Below, piece by piece: positions 1-7,569 of a stretch of 64,000 bases of DNA. The notes beneath the pieces were generated by a model. It ran no database searches. It was given only the letters and a program-made list of their open reading frames with translations, and was not told the origin of the DNA. Location: contig JABLXZ010000001.1 of the NCBI GenBank assembly GCA_013177935.1, positions 322,191 through 386,190 on the forward strand, given 5' to 3'. Positions within the stretch are counted from its first letter, which is position 1, and each line of letters begins with the position of its first letter. The stretch comes from a candidate division WOR-3 bacterium (GTDB taxonomy: Bacteria > Hydrothermota > Tepidihabitantia > Tepidihabitantales > Tepidihabitantaceae). A program made the translations under genes and the position numbers.

Positions 1-512
1 TCTTCAGGATGCAGTAGACAGTCCGGGATATCGATTACCCGATGGCTCTGTTTCTGGTAGAATCCAATTCGAATTTTTTTTGTGCTGCCGGAAACTGGGT
101 ATTGGGTTTTATTGCGATAACGCCAGGGGGTCGATTTGGAATTAATGTTAGCAACCGGAACAAAAATTTTGCCAATCCTTTGTAAGGCATCATTAACCAG
201 CAATTTTTTAATTACCAGTTGTTCTTCGTAAATAATGTGTTGTAATTGACAACCACCGCATTTTTCGTAATACGGACAGGGGGCGGGAACGCGAAAGGGA
301 GATGGTTCTAATATTTCTTTTATCCGGGCAATGCCGTAATCCCTTTTTCTTATGATAATCTGTGCTACAACTCTTTCCTGGGGTGCGGCATAAGGGATAA
401 AGACCTTCCATCCGTTTAAATTAGCAAGGCCGGTGCCACCGGCAACAATACGGTCAACAAAAAGTTCAACTCTGTCACCAGTTGAAGGTGGGGAGGATGA
501 ATACTTTACCAT
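1..512 (-). CDS. rlmD: TRAM-domain 23S rRNA (uracil-5-)-methyltransferase, 3' end cut off by window edge
   Basis: About 170 N-terminal residues are present; the gene runs off the left edge. Residues 10-65 fit a TRAM RNA-binding domain, followed by C79-x5-C85-G-G-C88, the [4Fe-4S] ligand pattern of the TrmA/RlmC/RlmD family (the fourth Cys and the SAM domain would lie outside the window). Members make 5-methyluridine in 23S rRNA or tRNA using SAM. The TRAM domain argues for RlmD/RlmCD rather than RlmC, but the exact target cannot be read. The start ATG (512-510) lies inside the lptE stop (ATGGTAA overlap), so it is translationally coupled to lptE and last in a thi4-lptE-rlmD unit. Confidence 0.85.
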   Translation of the reverse strand, partial: MVKYSSSPPSTGDRVELFVDRIVAGGTGLANLNGWKVFIPYAAPQERVVAQIIIRKRDYGIARIKEILEPSPFRVPAPCPYYEKCGGCQLQHIIYEEQLVIKKLLVNDALQRIGKIFVPVANINSKSTPWRYRNKTQYPVSGSTKKIRIGFYQKQSHRVIDIPDCLLHPE

Positions 513-988
513 GCGGTAATCACTTGCCGTACAATCTCTTGGGCAAGCTTTTCAATTGCTTTTTTAGCCACCTCCTCTTCCGAACTGGTTTCTGGATTAT
601 AGGAAACACGGCTTGATATACTTCCGGTAAAAAAGGGTTCGTTTCTAATTTGGTCAATAACTTCAACATTGGCGGTGATACTTATTTCATAGGCGGACAC
701 TTCCTGATTAGAGTTATAAGCCGCCGCAGTCCTGGAGTAGTTAGTAATAATTGCTGTCAAAAGTAAGTGGGCTTGTTCAACACTGGTAACGCGGAGCGAA
801 CGGTCAAGATTAAATGCTTGAGGAAGGGCGAAAGTCAGTTCTTCGGCTAAACCGGGTTGGGTTGAAGAGTTTTCTATTGAACCAAGGGCAACGGTTTTTA
901 AATGAGAGGGGAGAAGGGACCGGGTTGAATAACCGCAAGCAACGAACAGTAGCAAAAGAAACAGAAGAAATTTACGAGATTGTTGCAT
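506..988 (-). CDS. lptE: LPS assembly lipoprotein LptE-like
   Basis: A 160-residue protein with a hydrophobic signal segment (residues 6-17) ending at C18, followed directly by G-Y, the CGY start typical of mature LptE. The lipobox has F at -3, slightly atypical. LptE is the outer-membrane lipoprotein that plugs LptD and helps insert lipopolysaccharide, so it implies an outer membrane. The rest (extended strands, a C-terminal helix with repeated Glu/Lys) fits the short LptE form of Bacteroidetes-like bacteria. It overlaps the end of thi4 by 17 bases and the methyltransferase start by 7, so it is probably co-transcribed with both. The family is highly divergent, so the call rests on the lipobox, CGY and length. 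Confidence 0.75.
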   Translation of the reverse strand: MQQSRKFLLFLLLLFVACGYSTRSLLPSHLKTVALGSIENSSTQPGLAEELTFALPQAFNLDRSLRVTSVEQAHLLLTAIITNYSRTAAAYNSNQEVSAYEISITANVEVIDQIRNEPFFTGSISSRVSYNPETSSEEEVAKKAIEKLAQEIVRQVITAW

Positions 989-1763
989 CGTTGTTTAAGA
1001 AATGTGAGATGTCTTTGGCAACTTTGACACCGGAGAGAAACATTCCACCGAAGATCGGACCCATGCGTGGTCCGCCAAACACCGCGTTTGCCGCCATTCC
1101 TGTTACCCACAGCCCTGGGAAAACCTCTTTTGTGTTAATAAGAGTCAATCTTTCCGCTTCGTCCGCCCACATTGGCCGCTCTCCTTCTATTGTCCCGGAA
1201 GGGGTTGCCAGCCGGACTTTTGCCTTACGGATAAGATGATTTACAACCTCGGCAGCATGGCCCGTAGCATCAATGACAACCTTAGAATATACCGTAAGCG
1301 GGTCGACATGAAGTTTTGCCATTTCTACCGCAGTCCAATTTAACACCAGCCCTTGAACCCGGTCTCCAATCAGTACGACATCTTCAGCGCTGATAAGATT
1401 AAACAATTTTACTCCAACGCGGTAAACTTTAACGAGCAATGCACCAAGGATTTCATTTGCATCAGCCACAAAATAGCCCGGCCGTTGCTCGATAAAACTT
1501 ACTTCCAGTTGTTGCAGGATCTCAGTAGCTTCCTTTTGTACGACGATGTCAGAGAACATCATTCCACCACCTGGTAGTCCGCCGCCCGGTTTGAGTGCTC
1601 TTTCAAAAACTGTTACTTTTATACCCTTTTCGGCAAGTTTCCATGCAGCAGTCAAACCAGATGGGCCTGCTCCAACGATTACCACATCATTTTTAAGACT
1701 ATTTATAAACCGTTCGGTCCAATGTTCGATGATTGCCCGGGAAATTTCGACATCTTTAATCAT
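972..1763 (-). CDS. thi4: Sulfide-dependent thiazole synthase (Thi4 family)
   Basis: A 263-residue FAD/NAD-binding protein with a Rossmann GAGPSG loop near residues 31-36, a GGGLPGGGMMF segment (60-70) and a C-terminal GGPRMGPIFGGM loop, all typical of Thi4. These enzymes convert NAD and glycine to the adenylated thiazole of thiamine. Yeast Thi4 has a sacrificial Cys in a C-M-D-P context; here the matching position is His152 in L-H-V-D-P. This is the archaeal pattern of a true catalyst that uses free sulfide. The start is set by a promoter whose -10 box ends 5 bases before the ATG; a longer reading to 1898 would run through that promoter. No TPP riboswitch fits, since the mRNA appears leaderless. 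Confidence 0.9.
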   Translation of the reverse strand: MIKDVEISRAIIEHWTERFINSLKNDVVIVGAGPSGLTAAWKLAEKGIKVTVFERALKPGGGLPGGGMMFSDIVVQKEATEILQQLEVSFIEQRPGYFVADANEILGALLVKVYRVGVKLFNLISAEDVVLIGDRVQGLVLNWTAVEMAKLHVDPLTVYSKVVIDATGHAAEVVNHLIRKAKVRLATPSGTIEGERPMWADEAERLTLINTKEVFPGLWVTGMAANAVFGGPRMGPIFGGMFLSGVKVAKDISHFLNNDATIS

Positions 1764-1768
1764 AGGAA

Positions 1769-1796
1769 ATGTTAAAAAGTTGCCGGTATAAGTCAA
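1769..1796 (-). promoter_or_regulatory. thi4 promoter, leaderless type
   Basis: On the minus strand: -35 TTGACT (1796-1791), 16-bp spacer, -10 TAACAT (1774-1769), then 5 bases to the ATG at 1763. Transcription should begin at or next to the start codon. No Shine-Dalgarno sequence precedes the ATG. Confidence 0.65.
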
Positions 1797-1881
1797 GCAG
1801 TTGAACTTATTTGAAACTTCAGCAAGGTAATTCCCCGCGCAGACAGGCGATAAACGGTATAAACTGTTTAATAATTGAATT

Positions 1882-1909
1882 TTGACAGCTTGATTCAATT
1901 TGGTATAAT
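1882..1909 (+). promoter_or_regulatory. Consensus sigma-70 promoter, leaderless type
   Basis: A perfect -35 TTGACA (1882-1887), 16-bp spacer and a perfect -10 TATAAT (1904-1909). The ATG at 1918 begins 8 bases later with no ribosome-binding site, so the transcript start and the start codon nearly coincide. It drives the two membrane-protein genes to its right. Confidence 0.8.
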
Positions 1910-1917
1910 CAATTGAA

Positions 1918-2331
1918 ATGGAAATGCGAGATACGCCTGAACAATATCAAGCCGTTTCCCAGGAAGGAAAACTACTTGCCGCATTAGGATATATCCCGAT
2001 GTTGTTCTTTTTACCACTCTTAGTACGTCCTCGGGATTATTTTTGCCGTTTCCACGGTATTCAGAGTGTAATACTGATATGCGCATTAACGATTTTCTGG
2101 ATATGTGTTTACATCCTTGATTTAATTCTCGGGAAGGTCCTTGGGAATGTTATATTTATCGGGTTCATTTTCAAAGCCGCTGCCTGGATATTCCATTATT
2201 TGGTCGGGACGGTAATTTCTTTGCTGTATATAATATTATCAATTGCTGGTATGATTCAGGCAGCAACCGGTCGTTACTGGCGTATTCCAATCCTGAGTCT
2301 TTACATAGACCGGTTGCGTGGAGATAAGTAA
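1918..2331 (+). CDS. Small membrane protein, DUF4870/Tic20-like
   Basis: A 137-residue protein with about four hydrophobic segments (roughly residues 20-36, 47-68, 73-93 and 96-115) and short charged ends. The pattern G-x-L-A-A-L-G-Y, a Phe-x-x-Phe-His-G-I-Q-S motif after the first membrane segment and a closing G-R-Y-W-R-I-P-I match the neighbour downstream and the DUF4870/Tic20-like family of small membrane proteins, whose role in bacteria is unknown. ATG 1918 is chosen because it sits 8 bases after a consensus -10 box; an in-frame ATG at 1924 is the alternative. No SD is present. It is followed after 19 bases by its paralogue. Confidence 0.75.
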   Translation: MEMRDTPEQYQAVSQEGKLLAALGYIPMLFFLPLLVRPRDYFCRFHGIQSVILICALTIFWICVYILDLILGKVLGNVIFIGFIFKAAAWIFHYLVGTVISLLYIILSIAGMIQAATGRYWRIPILSLYIDRLRGDK

Positions 2332-2350
2332 ATAACGAAAAGGAGGAAAA

Positions 2351-2710
2351 ATGGCTGAAGAAGAAAAAAAGGTAGAACAGATGCCCGCAAGCACCCCGGA
2401 TGAAGATATTGAGAAAGGTAAAGGATTAGCTTGGTTGTCTTACTTATGGCTATTGTGGTTAGTACCGCTCTTGGCGATGAAAGACAACGCATTTTGCAAG
2501 TTCCATGTTAAACAGGGGATTATCCTTACCATACTGAGCGTCGCAATATGGATTATTGGCTGGATTCCGTTCATCGGCTGGATTGTGACATTTGTCGTAT
2601 ACGTATACATTGTCGTAATGATAATAATGGGTATCATTAATGCAGCAAGCGGTAAGTACTGGAAGATGCCGATACTTGGCAACATTGCGGCTAACTGGTT
2701 CAAATTTTAG
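2351..2710 (+). CDS. Small membrane protein, DUF4870/Tic20-like (paralogue)
   Basis: A 119-residue protein: an acidic and lysine-rich soluble start (residues 1-25), then three to four membrane segments. It shares with the preceding gene the L-A-W-L-S-Y opening, an F-C-K-F-H-V-K-Q-G motif and an ending A-S-G-K-Y-W-K-M-P-I-L, so the two are a tandem duplication that has diverged. Unlike its leaderless neighbour it has a strong SD (AGGAGG, 7 bases before the ATG), as expected for the second gene of a transcript. Function unknown. Confidence 0.75.
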   Translation: MAEEEKKVEQMPASTPDEDIEKGKGLAWLSYLWLLWLVPLLAMKDNAFCKFHVKQGIILTILSVAIWIIGWIPFIGWIVTFVVYVYIVVMIIMGIINAASGKYWKMPILGNIAANWFKF

Positions 2711-2841
2711 AGAAAGCAAGCCAGCGAATTATCAACATTCTACATCTCTTCTGATAATATTTATTATGTAAACTAAACTTTCTTTTCAAGAAAACTAACG
2801 TGTTTCGATTCTACGGTGTCGGGAATTCTGGTCTCCTCTCT

Positions 2842-3870
2842 TTACTTAAAGTACTGGCTATAAATATCTAAAAGTTTTGCGGCGCATTTATCCCAGGTGT
2901 AGTTGTCTTTTATGTGCTTTTGGAGCGCAGTTGTCTTTGGTTTGTTAATAGTTGTTATCAGGGCTTCTTCGATGGATTTTTCTTTTTTGGGGTCAAGATA
3001 GGTTGCGTTTTCACCAAAATACTCTATGGTGCCACCGTACTTAGTTATGCATATTTTCGCGCCGGCTAAACCTGCTTCCAGCGCTGCTAAACCCGGTGTT
3101 TCATATAAAGACGGTAGAATGAATGTGTCGCATGCCGCGTAAGCCGACTCGATCATTGGTGAATCACCTGCCAGACCCGGAATCAATTTTATCGAGGGCG
3201 TTTCTGCAACAATTTTGAGGCATTGAAGCCCATATGTGTTGTTTAGTACCGGACCAATCAGAACCGCTTTTAATCCTGTTTTGCGTAAAACTTTAAGCAA
3301 TGGCAGGACATTCTTTCTTCCCCATCCAATATGCCCTACATAAAGCACAAAATCTCGAAGTCCGTGTTCTTTGATAAACAGTTCGGGTGAAGCATAGGCA
3401 AACCTTTTATCAACTCCATTGGGCACGATTTGCATTTTTTCTCTTGATACCCCCAAGCCCTGTTCAATCAAATTTAATTCTGCTTTGGTATTCACTATTA
3501 CGAGTTCTGCCATTTCACACAGTTCTTTGCAAAAAAGGTGTTCTGACCAGAAACCTCCATACTTACGTAGGCCGGTACCGAGCATTAGATAAAATCTCAA
3601 TTTTTTAGGGTTACTTCGGCTGTAAAATATGGGTGTTACAACGAGTTTCACCCCGGTATTTTTTATTGACCGCCCAAAATGGTATGTTCCGAGATTAGCG
3701 CCGAAAAGATGAAAAAAGTCGAACTCTTTTAGATTGTATCTTTTCCACGGGTCAAACAATTCAACCTCTATTCCCTTTTGTCTCAGGGCGTTAGCCAGAG
3801 AACGAACCTGGGTTTCAACGCCGCCCCCAAGTGTTGTTATTGCCGAGAAAGAGCCAAATAAAATCTTCAT
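2842..3870 (-). CDS. Glycosyltransferase family 4
   Basis: 342 residues with the GT-B two-domain plan. The N-terminal domain opens with a GGGVETQVRSLANAL segment (acceptor side). The C-terminal domain carries V-P-N-G-V-D, V-G-H-I-G-W-G-R-K-N and the E-x7-E motif in E-T-P-G-L-A-A-L-E near residue 267, which binds the nucleotide-sugar donor. It transfers a sugar, probably to a cell-surface glycan or lipid; donor and acceptor cannot be told from sequence. It is the last gene of the unit starting at 7521 and overlaps the deacetylase upstream by 4 bases. No membrane segments, so cytoplasmic. Confidence 0.85.
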   Translation of the reverse strand: MKILFGSFSAITTLGGGVETQVRSLANALRQKGIEVELFDPWKRYNLKEFDFFHLFGANLGTYHFGRSIKNTGVKLVVTPIFYSRSNPKKLRFYLMLGTGLRKYGGFWSEHLFCKELCEMAELVIVNTKAELNLIEQGLGVSREKMQIVPNGVDKRFAYASPELFIKEHGLRDFVLYVGHIGWGRKNVLPLLKVLRKTGLKAVLIGPVLNNTYGLQCLKIVAETPSIKLIPGLAGDSPMIESAYAACDTFILPSLYETPGLAALEAGLAGAKICITKYGGTIEYFGENATYLDPKKEKSIEEALITTINKPKTTALQKHIKDNYTWDKCAAKLLDIYSQYFK

Positions 3871-5375
3871 AATATGCTATGGGTGCTGTTTTTTATCCTT
3901 CTACGGTAGTTTTGCAATCTTCTCTTTATTTGCATAAGTAAATCTGCCCGTCGAGTGTATAACTCATGTGGGTTAAACCTCTTAACTCGAGGAGTTTCAA
4001 TCCACTTTAGTTCGTTCCAGCGTGTCGACTGGGTTTTAATTGGCACGAAAGCAATTCGATTATTTTGTTCTATGACTAAACTAATTTCCGGAATGGCTTG
4101 TTCGACTATTAAGTCAAATCCGTCATCTTTGAATTGGATCTGGTAATTAACCGATTCGCGAAGTTGCCACCAGCGGTAGTAGTCGGTTAGTGTGACCCAG
4201 CTGCGACATCGTTCTAATCCGTATTGTAAAATGTCTTTTAGGACATCCGCGTAATGTACGATCCACTTTGGATGGTCATAAAGAAAGCAGGGCTCTAAAC
4301 GGGAACATTGCAAATCTATTATTCGGGCATAATAGTCAAATATTTTTTTTCGCTCCAGTTTCGCCTCGGCAAGTCTTCCTAATGAAATTGGATGCACCGG
4401 AATTTGTAGTACCGTACTGCGCTGTCCATTTACTAATGGTCGCTCGGGCAGGTCGTCATATGAATAGCCAAACTCTGAGGAGTATTTAAAGCCAAGTTCG
4501 GCATATGCTTGTTGCAGGTTTTCATTCCACTCACCATAGGGCGCAGCAACACCAACCGGTGATATTCCCAATCGATTCAGTATTTCTTTGCCTTCAGCGT
4601 AATTTGCCTTATTTTGCGCAACATCAACATAAACCTGATGACGATGACAGTGTAGTTGAATATCCTGTCCCTTGAGAATGTTTATTATTGCTTTAAGTTG
4701 AGCGGGCTTATCACCGGTAGTAACAAACCAGGTCCAGCGCATCCCCACTTTTTCTGATAGCCTTAAAGATTTTTCGATTAGAATCGGTGAACTGTAATCT
4801 GTATCCACTCTGAAGGCAAATGTCGAGAGAAACGAACCAGGGTTACAGGAAATTCTCACGAAAGGTAAACCGTTTAACTCCCAGAGATGCTTTAAACAGG
4901 CGAGGAATAACCTACGGACCCCTCCTCTATCAGTAAAGGCAACCTCCTCATAAGGAAAATGAGGGACTTGAACCCAAAATTTTTTAGGCGTTATCCCTCG
5001 ATGTTTTAACAATTCATTTAAAGAAAATGGTATCACAAGCAATTTTCCTTGACCTGAGTCTTCGTTTAGATAAAGCACATTGGACCCTCGGTCACTGATA
5101 CCAATATTTGCTAACACCGGAATCAGGCAGTGAGCGTTTATATCAACGATTCCTACTTTATCAAGAAGTCCTGATTTATCAGGGGCGATGTATTTTATTT
5201 TTCTTAAACAGGATTTGATTTCTGTGGGAACATCCGGAAAATCAGATATTATCAATTGATGTGCGGTCTGGGTAATAAACAGATATTTACTGGTTTGGTT
5301 GTTTGACTGATACATTATCCCTTCGCGTTTCAGTAAATCTTCAAGATGGTTATCCGGCTTTTTCAATAAAACCAA
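3867..5375 (-). CDS. Polysaccharide deacetylase (NodB/CE4)-like protein
   Basis: 502 residues. The centre (about 185-330) is a NodB homology domain: R-V-D191-T-D193-Y supplies the metal-binding Asp, H242-x3-H246 the metal His pair, and A-A-P-Y-G-E-W the third motif. Family members remove N- or O-acetyl groups from glycans. The first 180 residues have no domain I can name, and the C-terminal 120 (charged, strand-like) may be a substrate-binding part. No signal peptide is seen, so it may act on a cytoplasmic, lipid-linked precursor. It overlaps the upstream glycosyltransferase by 13 bases; an internal ATG at codon 21 (5315) is a possible alternative start. Confidence 0.75.
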   Translation of the reverse strand: MVLLKKPDNHLEDLLKREGIMYQSNNQTSKYLFITQTAHQLIISDFPDVPTEIKSCLRKIKYIAPDKSGLLDKVGIVDINAHCLIPVLANIGISDRGSNVLYLNEDSGQGKLLVIPFSLNELLKHRGITPKKFWVQVPHFPYEEVAFTDRGGVRRLFLACLKHLWELNGLPFVRISCNPGSFLSTFAFRVDTDYSSPILIEKSLRLSEKVGMRWTWFVTTGDKPAQLKAIINILKGQDIQLHCHRHQVYVDVAQNKANYAEGKEILNRLGISPVGVAAPYGEWNENLQQAYAELGFKYSSEFGYSYDDLPERPLVNGQRSTVLQIPVHPISLGRLAEAKLERKKIFDYYARIIDLQCSRLEPCFLYDHPKWIVHYADVLKDILQYGLERCRSWVTLTDYYRWWQLRESVNYQIQFKDDGFDLIVEQAIPEISLVIEQNNRIAFVPIKTQSTRWNELKWIETPRVKRFNPHELYTRRADLLMQIKRRLQNYRRRIKNSTHSIL

Positions 5376-6568
5376 TTTTCACTCCCCGGTTTTGAGAAAA
5401 TAGCGTGGTACATATCCAACAGCGATTTTTCCGCAACACTCCAGTTGTATTTTTTCTCTACCGCTTTTCGGCCCGCCAGACCTCGCTGGATACTGTCTGC
5501 CGGTTTTTCAAGTACAGCAACCATTGCTTCGGCGATTGCTTCGGGCTGAGTAGGGTCAACAAGCCATCCACATTTTGATTCGTTTACTACTCGAGCGATT
5601 TCAGGAAAATTACTGGCGATAACCGCTAAGCCACACCCCATGAACTCAAAAAGCTTATTTGGTTGATTGGTCCAGTCATTTCCTCGCTTGGGTTGAAATA
5701 AAATCAGCCCTGCGAGGCAGGGTTTTATAATATCAAATACCCCTGCATAAGACGGGATTGCTGAGAGAAAAACTACATTATCAGTTAGTGCCTGACGATT
5801 TATGTACTCCTTTGTCCATATTTCAATATCATCTCGTTGGTCAAATTCACCCCTGACCATCAATTTTACTTCGCGATAGCCTCGTTTAATAACCAGTGTC
5901 AGCGCCTTAAGAAGTTGGTCAAAACCGCGTGGGCGGCATATAAGTCCGGTATAAACAAACCAGGGGTTCCGATTTTCTAACGGGGTTCCAATGAGTTCGA
6001 GCGGAGGATAATTGGGAACTTGAATCGGGACTCGACCGCGCCGGACAAAACGGCGTGCTCTTGTATAATTAGTTTCGATAATTGCCTCTGCCTGAGAACT
6101 TGCGGTGTATTCCAGATAACTGACCAATAACCAGCTCAGCCAGCGCAAAGGTAATGGGAGATCCTGCCGATCAAGATATGTTTGAGGAAACCACTCGCTT
6201 GATTCATATATAAGATAAATGTGGGGGGAAAATCGTTTTAACCATAGACCAATAGCCAGACACCAGGGGTCGAGGCATTGATAGGCATCGGCATTTTCTT
6301 GTAAAGCCAGTCGGGCAATGTCTTTAAGAAGAACAATTTTGTCCCAGTGCTGTCGAGCCGGAACTGAGACAGTTTTTATGCCGTCAATATATTCCACCTT
6401 GAATTCTTTTCCTAATCCAATAAGTGTAACCTGATATCCGTTCCGATAGAGCGAATGGGCTTCGCGGTCCCAGAATCTACTATATTCAACAGGATGCGAT
6501 GAAGTTATCATACAAATATGTCTTGACCGCAAGTGATTGTTTTTCCCAGAACCAGAATAACGAGTCAA
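5363..6568 (-). CDS. Glycosyltransferase family 4
   Basis: 401 residues, GT-B fold. Recognisable parts are the N-terminal I-C-M-I-T-S-S-H-P strand, the Y-T-G-L-I-C-R-P-R-G-F-D phosphate-binding turn in the second domain and the donor motif N-K-L-F-E-F-M-G-C-G-L-A-V-I-A-S near residue 320. It is a retaining sugar transferase of unknown specificity. The chosen start is a TTG overlapping the stop of the HDAC-like gene (TTGA), showing translational coupling. The first 15 residues are basic and not conserved-looking, so a start a little further in is possible. Confidence 0.83.
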   Translation of the reverse strand: MTRYSGSGKNNHLRSRHICMITSSHPVEYSRFWDREAHSLYRNGYQVTLIGLGKEFKVEYIDGIKTVSVPARQHWDKIVLLKDIARLALQENADAYQCLDPWCLAIGLWLKRFSPHIYLIYESSEWFPQTYLDRQDLPLPLRWLSWLLVSYLEYTASSQAEAIIETNYTRARRFVRRGRVPIQVPNYPPLELIGTPLENRNPWFVYTGLICRPRGFDQLLKALTLVIKRGYREVKLMVRGEFDQRDDIEIWTKEYINRQALTDNVVFLSAIPSYAGVFDIIKPCLAGLILFQPKRGNDWTNQPNKLFEFMGCGLAVIASNFPEIARVVNESKCGWLVDPTQPEAIAEAMVAVLEKPADSIQRGLAGRKAVEKKYNWSVAEKSLLDMYHAIFSKPGSENWFY

Positions 6569-7521
6569 GCGCTGGCGGTTTCTGATTCGTTGGGATTAGA
6601 GCGAATTTCTTCTGTTGATTTGGATGGCAGCTGGCCGAGCACTCTAAGGCATTCTTTCGCTGTATTTATATGGATTTCGGCTGTGTCTTTTGTATCAAGG
6701 GCATAGCCCCCGGCAAGAACTGTTGCAACCGGTATACCAGCCTTATGGCAGTTTTCCAGAACGATTCGGTCTCTTAAGGCAAGGCCGCGTTTTGTCAATC
6801 TTAAGGTTCCTAACTGGTCATTGAAATAAGGGTCGGCTCCTGCTACATAGACAACAAGTTGAGGGCGATGTTCTGAGATAATTTTGGGAACCGCTTCCTT
6901 CATCAAACGATTATACTCTTCGTCTCCGGTTTCATCTTCGAGTCCAATATCCCAGTCCGAACGTTCTTTGATTGGGTAAAGATGCTCCTGGTGAATAGAA
7001 AAAGTGTAGACCCGGGGATCATTTTGAAAAATCCGGGCGGTACCATTTCCTTGATGTAAGTCACAATCAATCACTGCTGCTCTTTCCAGCTTACCGTCTT
7101 TCTGAAGTTTTTTAATTGCTACCGCAATATCGTTAATATAGCAAAAACCTTCTCCATGTTCCGCGAATGCATGATGGAAACCGCCGCCAATATTCATTGC
7201 TACCCCATCATTTAATGCGAGTTGACAGGCAAGAATTGTTCCTGATGCATGAAGGAAAAACCCCTGGACAATTTCCCAGGTAAGAGGTAATTCAGAACGC
7301 ACCGTGCGTGCGGTCCAGCGTAGATTCAGTAGGTCATCAACATACTCCTTGGTATGCACAAGACGAATGTCATCAACAGAAGGCTCTGGTGGTTCAACAA
7401 AATCTTCAGCACGGGCAAGGCCTTCCGCCAATAACCCTTCGCGGACCATTTTGTACTTTTCAGTGGGAAATACATGGACACCAACATCAAATCGATATCG
7501 TTCCGAATACACAAATTTCAT
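6565..7521 (-). CDS. Histone deacetylase superfamily amidohydrolase
   Basis: 318 residues, the full catalytic domain of the HDAC/AcuC/acetylpolyamine amidohydrolase superfamily. Zinc ligands are visible as D154-L-H156 (in I-D-C-D-L-H-Q-G-N-G-T) and D230 (G-A-D-P-Y); the catalytic His pair is H116-H117 in G-G-G-F-H-H-A; the transition-state Tyr is Y273 in G-G-Y. These enzymes hydrolyse N-acetyl groups on lysine, polyamines or small amides. Here it heads an operon with two glycosyltransferases and a NodB deacetylase, so an acetylated sugar or surface molecule is a plausible substrate, though that is inference. It has its own consensus promoter and an AGAAGG SD. Confidence 0.88.
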   Translation of the reverse strand: MKFVYSERYRFDVGVHVFPTEKYKMVREGLLAEGLARAEDFVEPPEPSVDDIRLVHTKEYVDDLLNLRWTARTVRSELPLTWEIVQGFFLHASGTILACQLALNDGVAMNIGGGFHHAFAEHGEGFCYINDIAVAIKKLQKDGKLERAAVIDCDLHQGNGTARIFQNDPRVYTFSIHQEHLYPIKERSDWDIGLEDETGDEEYNRLMKEAVPKIISEHRPQLVVYVAGADPYFNDQLGTLRLTKRGLALRDRIVLENCHKAGIPVATVLAGGYALDTKDTAEIHINTAKECLRVLGQLPSKSTEEIRSNPNESETASA

Positions 7522-7541
7522 TTTTACCTTCTTTTCTTTAA

Positions 7542-7569
7542 ATTATAGAGGAAGTCTTTATTCTGTCAA
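7542..7569 (-). promoter_or_regulatory. Promoter of the HDAC/glycan operon
   Basis: Minus strand: perfect -35 TTGACA (7569-7564), 16-bp spacer, perfect -10 TATAAT (7547-7542). The -35 box lies inside the 3' end of the upstream coding region (stop at 7558). A leader of about 13 bases with AGAAGG precedes the ATG at 7521. Confidence 0.8.

Noticed and set aside
814..1239. 141-codon open frame opposite lptE and thi4
   Set aside because: It lies wholly antisense to two recognisable genes, has no promoter or SD, and its residues match no family.
1764..1917. TPP riboswitch upstream of thi4
   Set aside because: None of the conserved TPP-box segments is present and the promoter ends 5 bases before the ATG.
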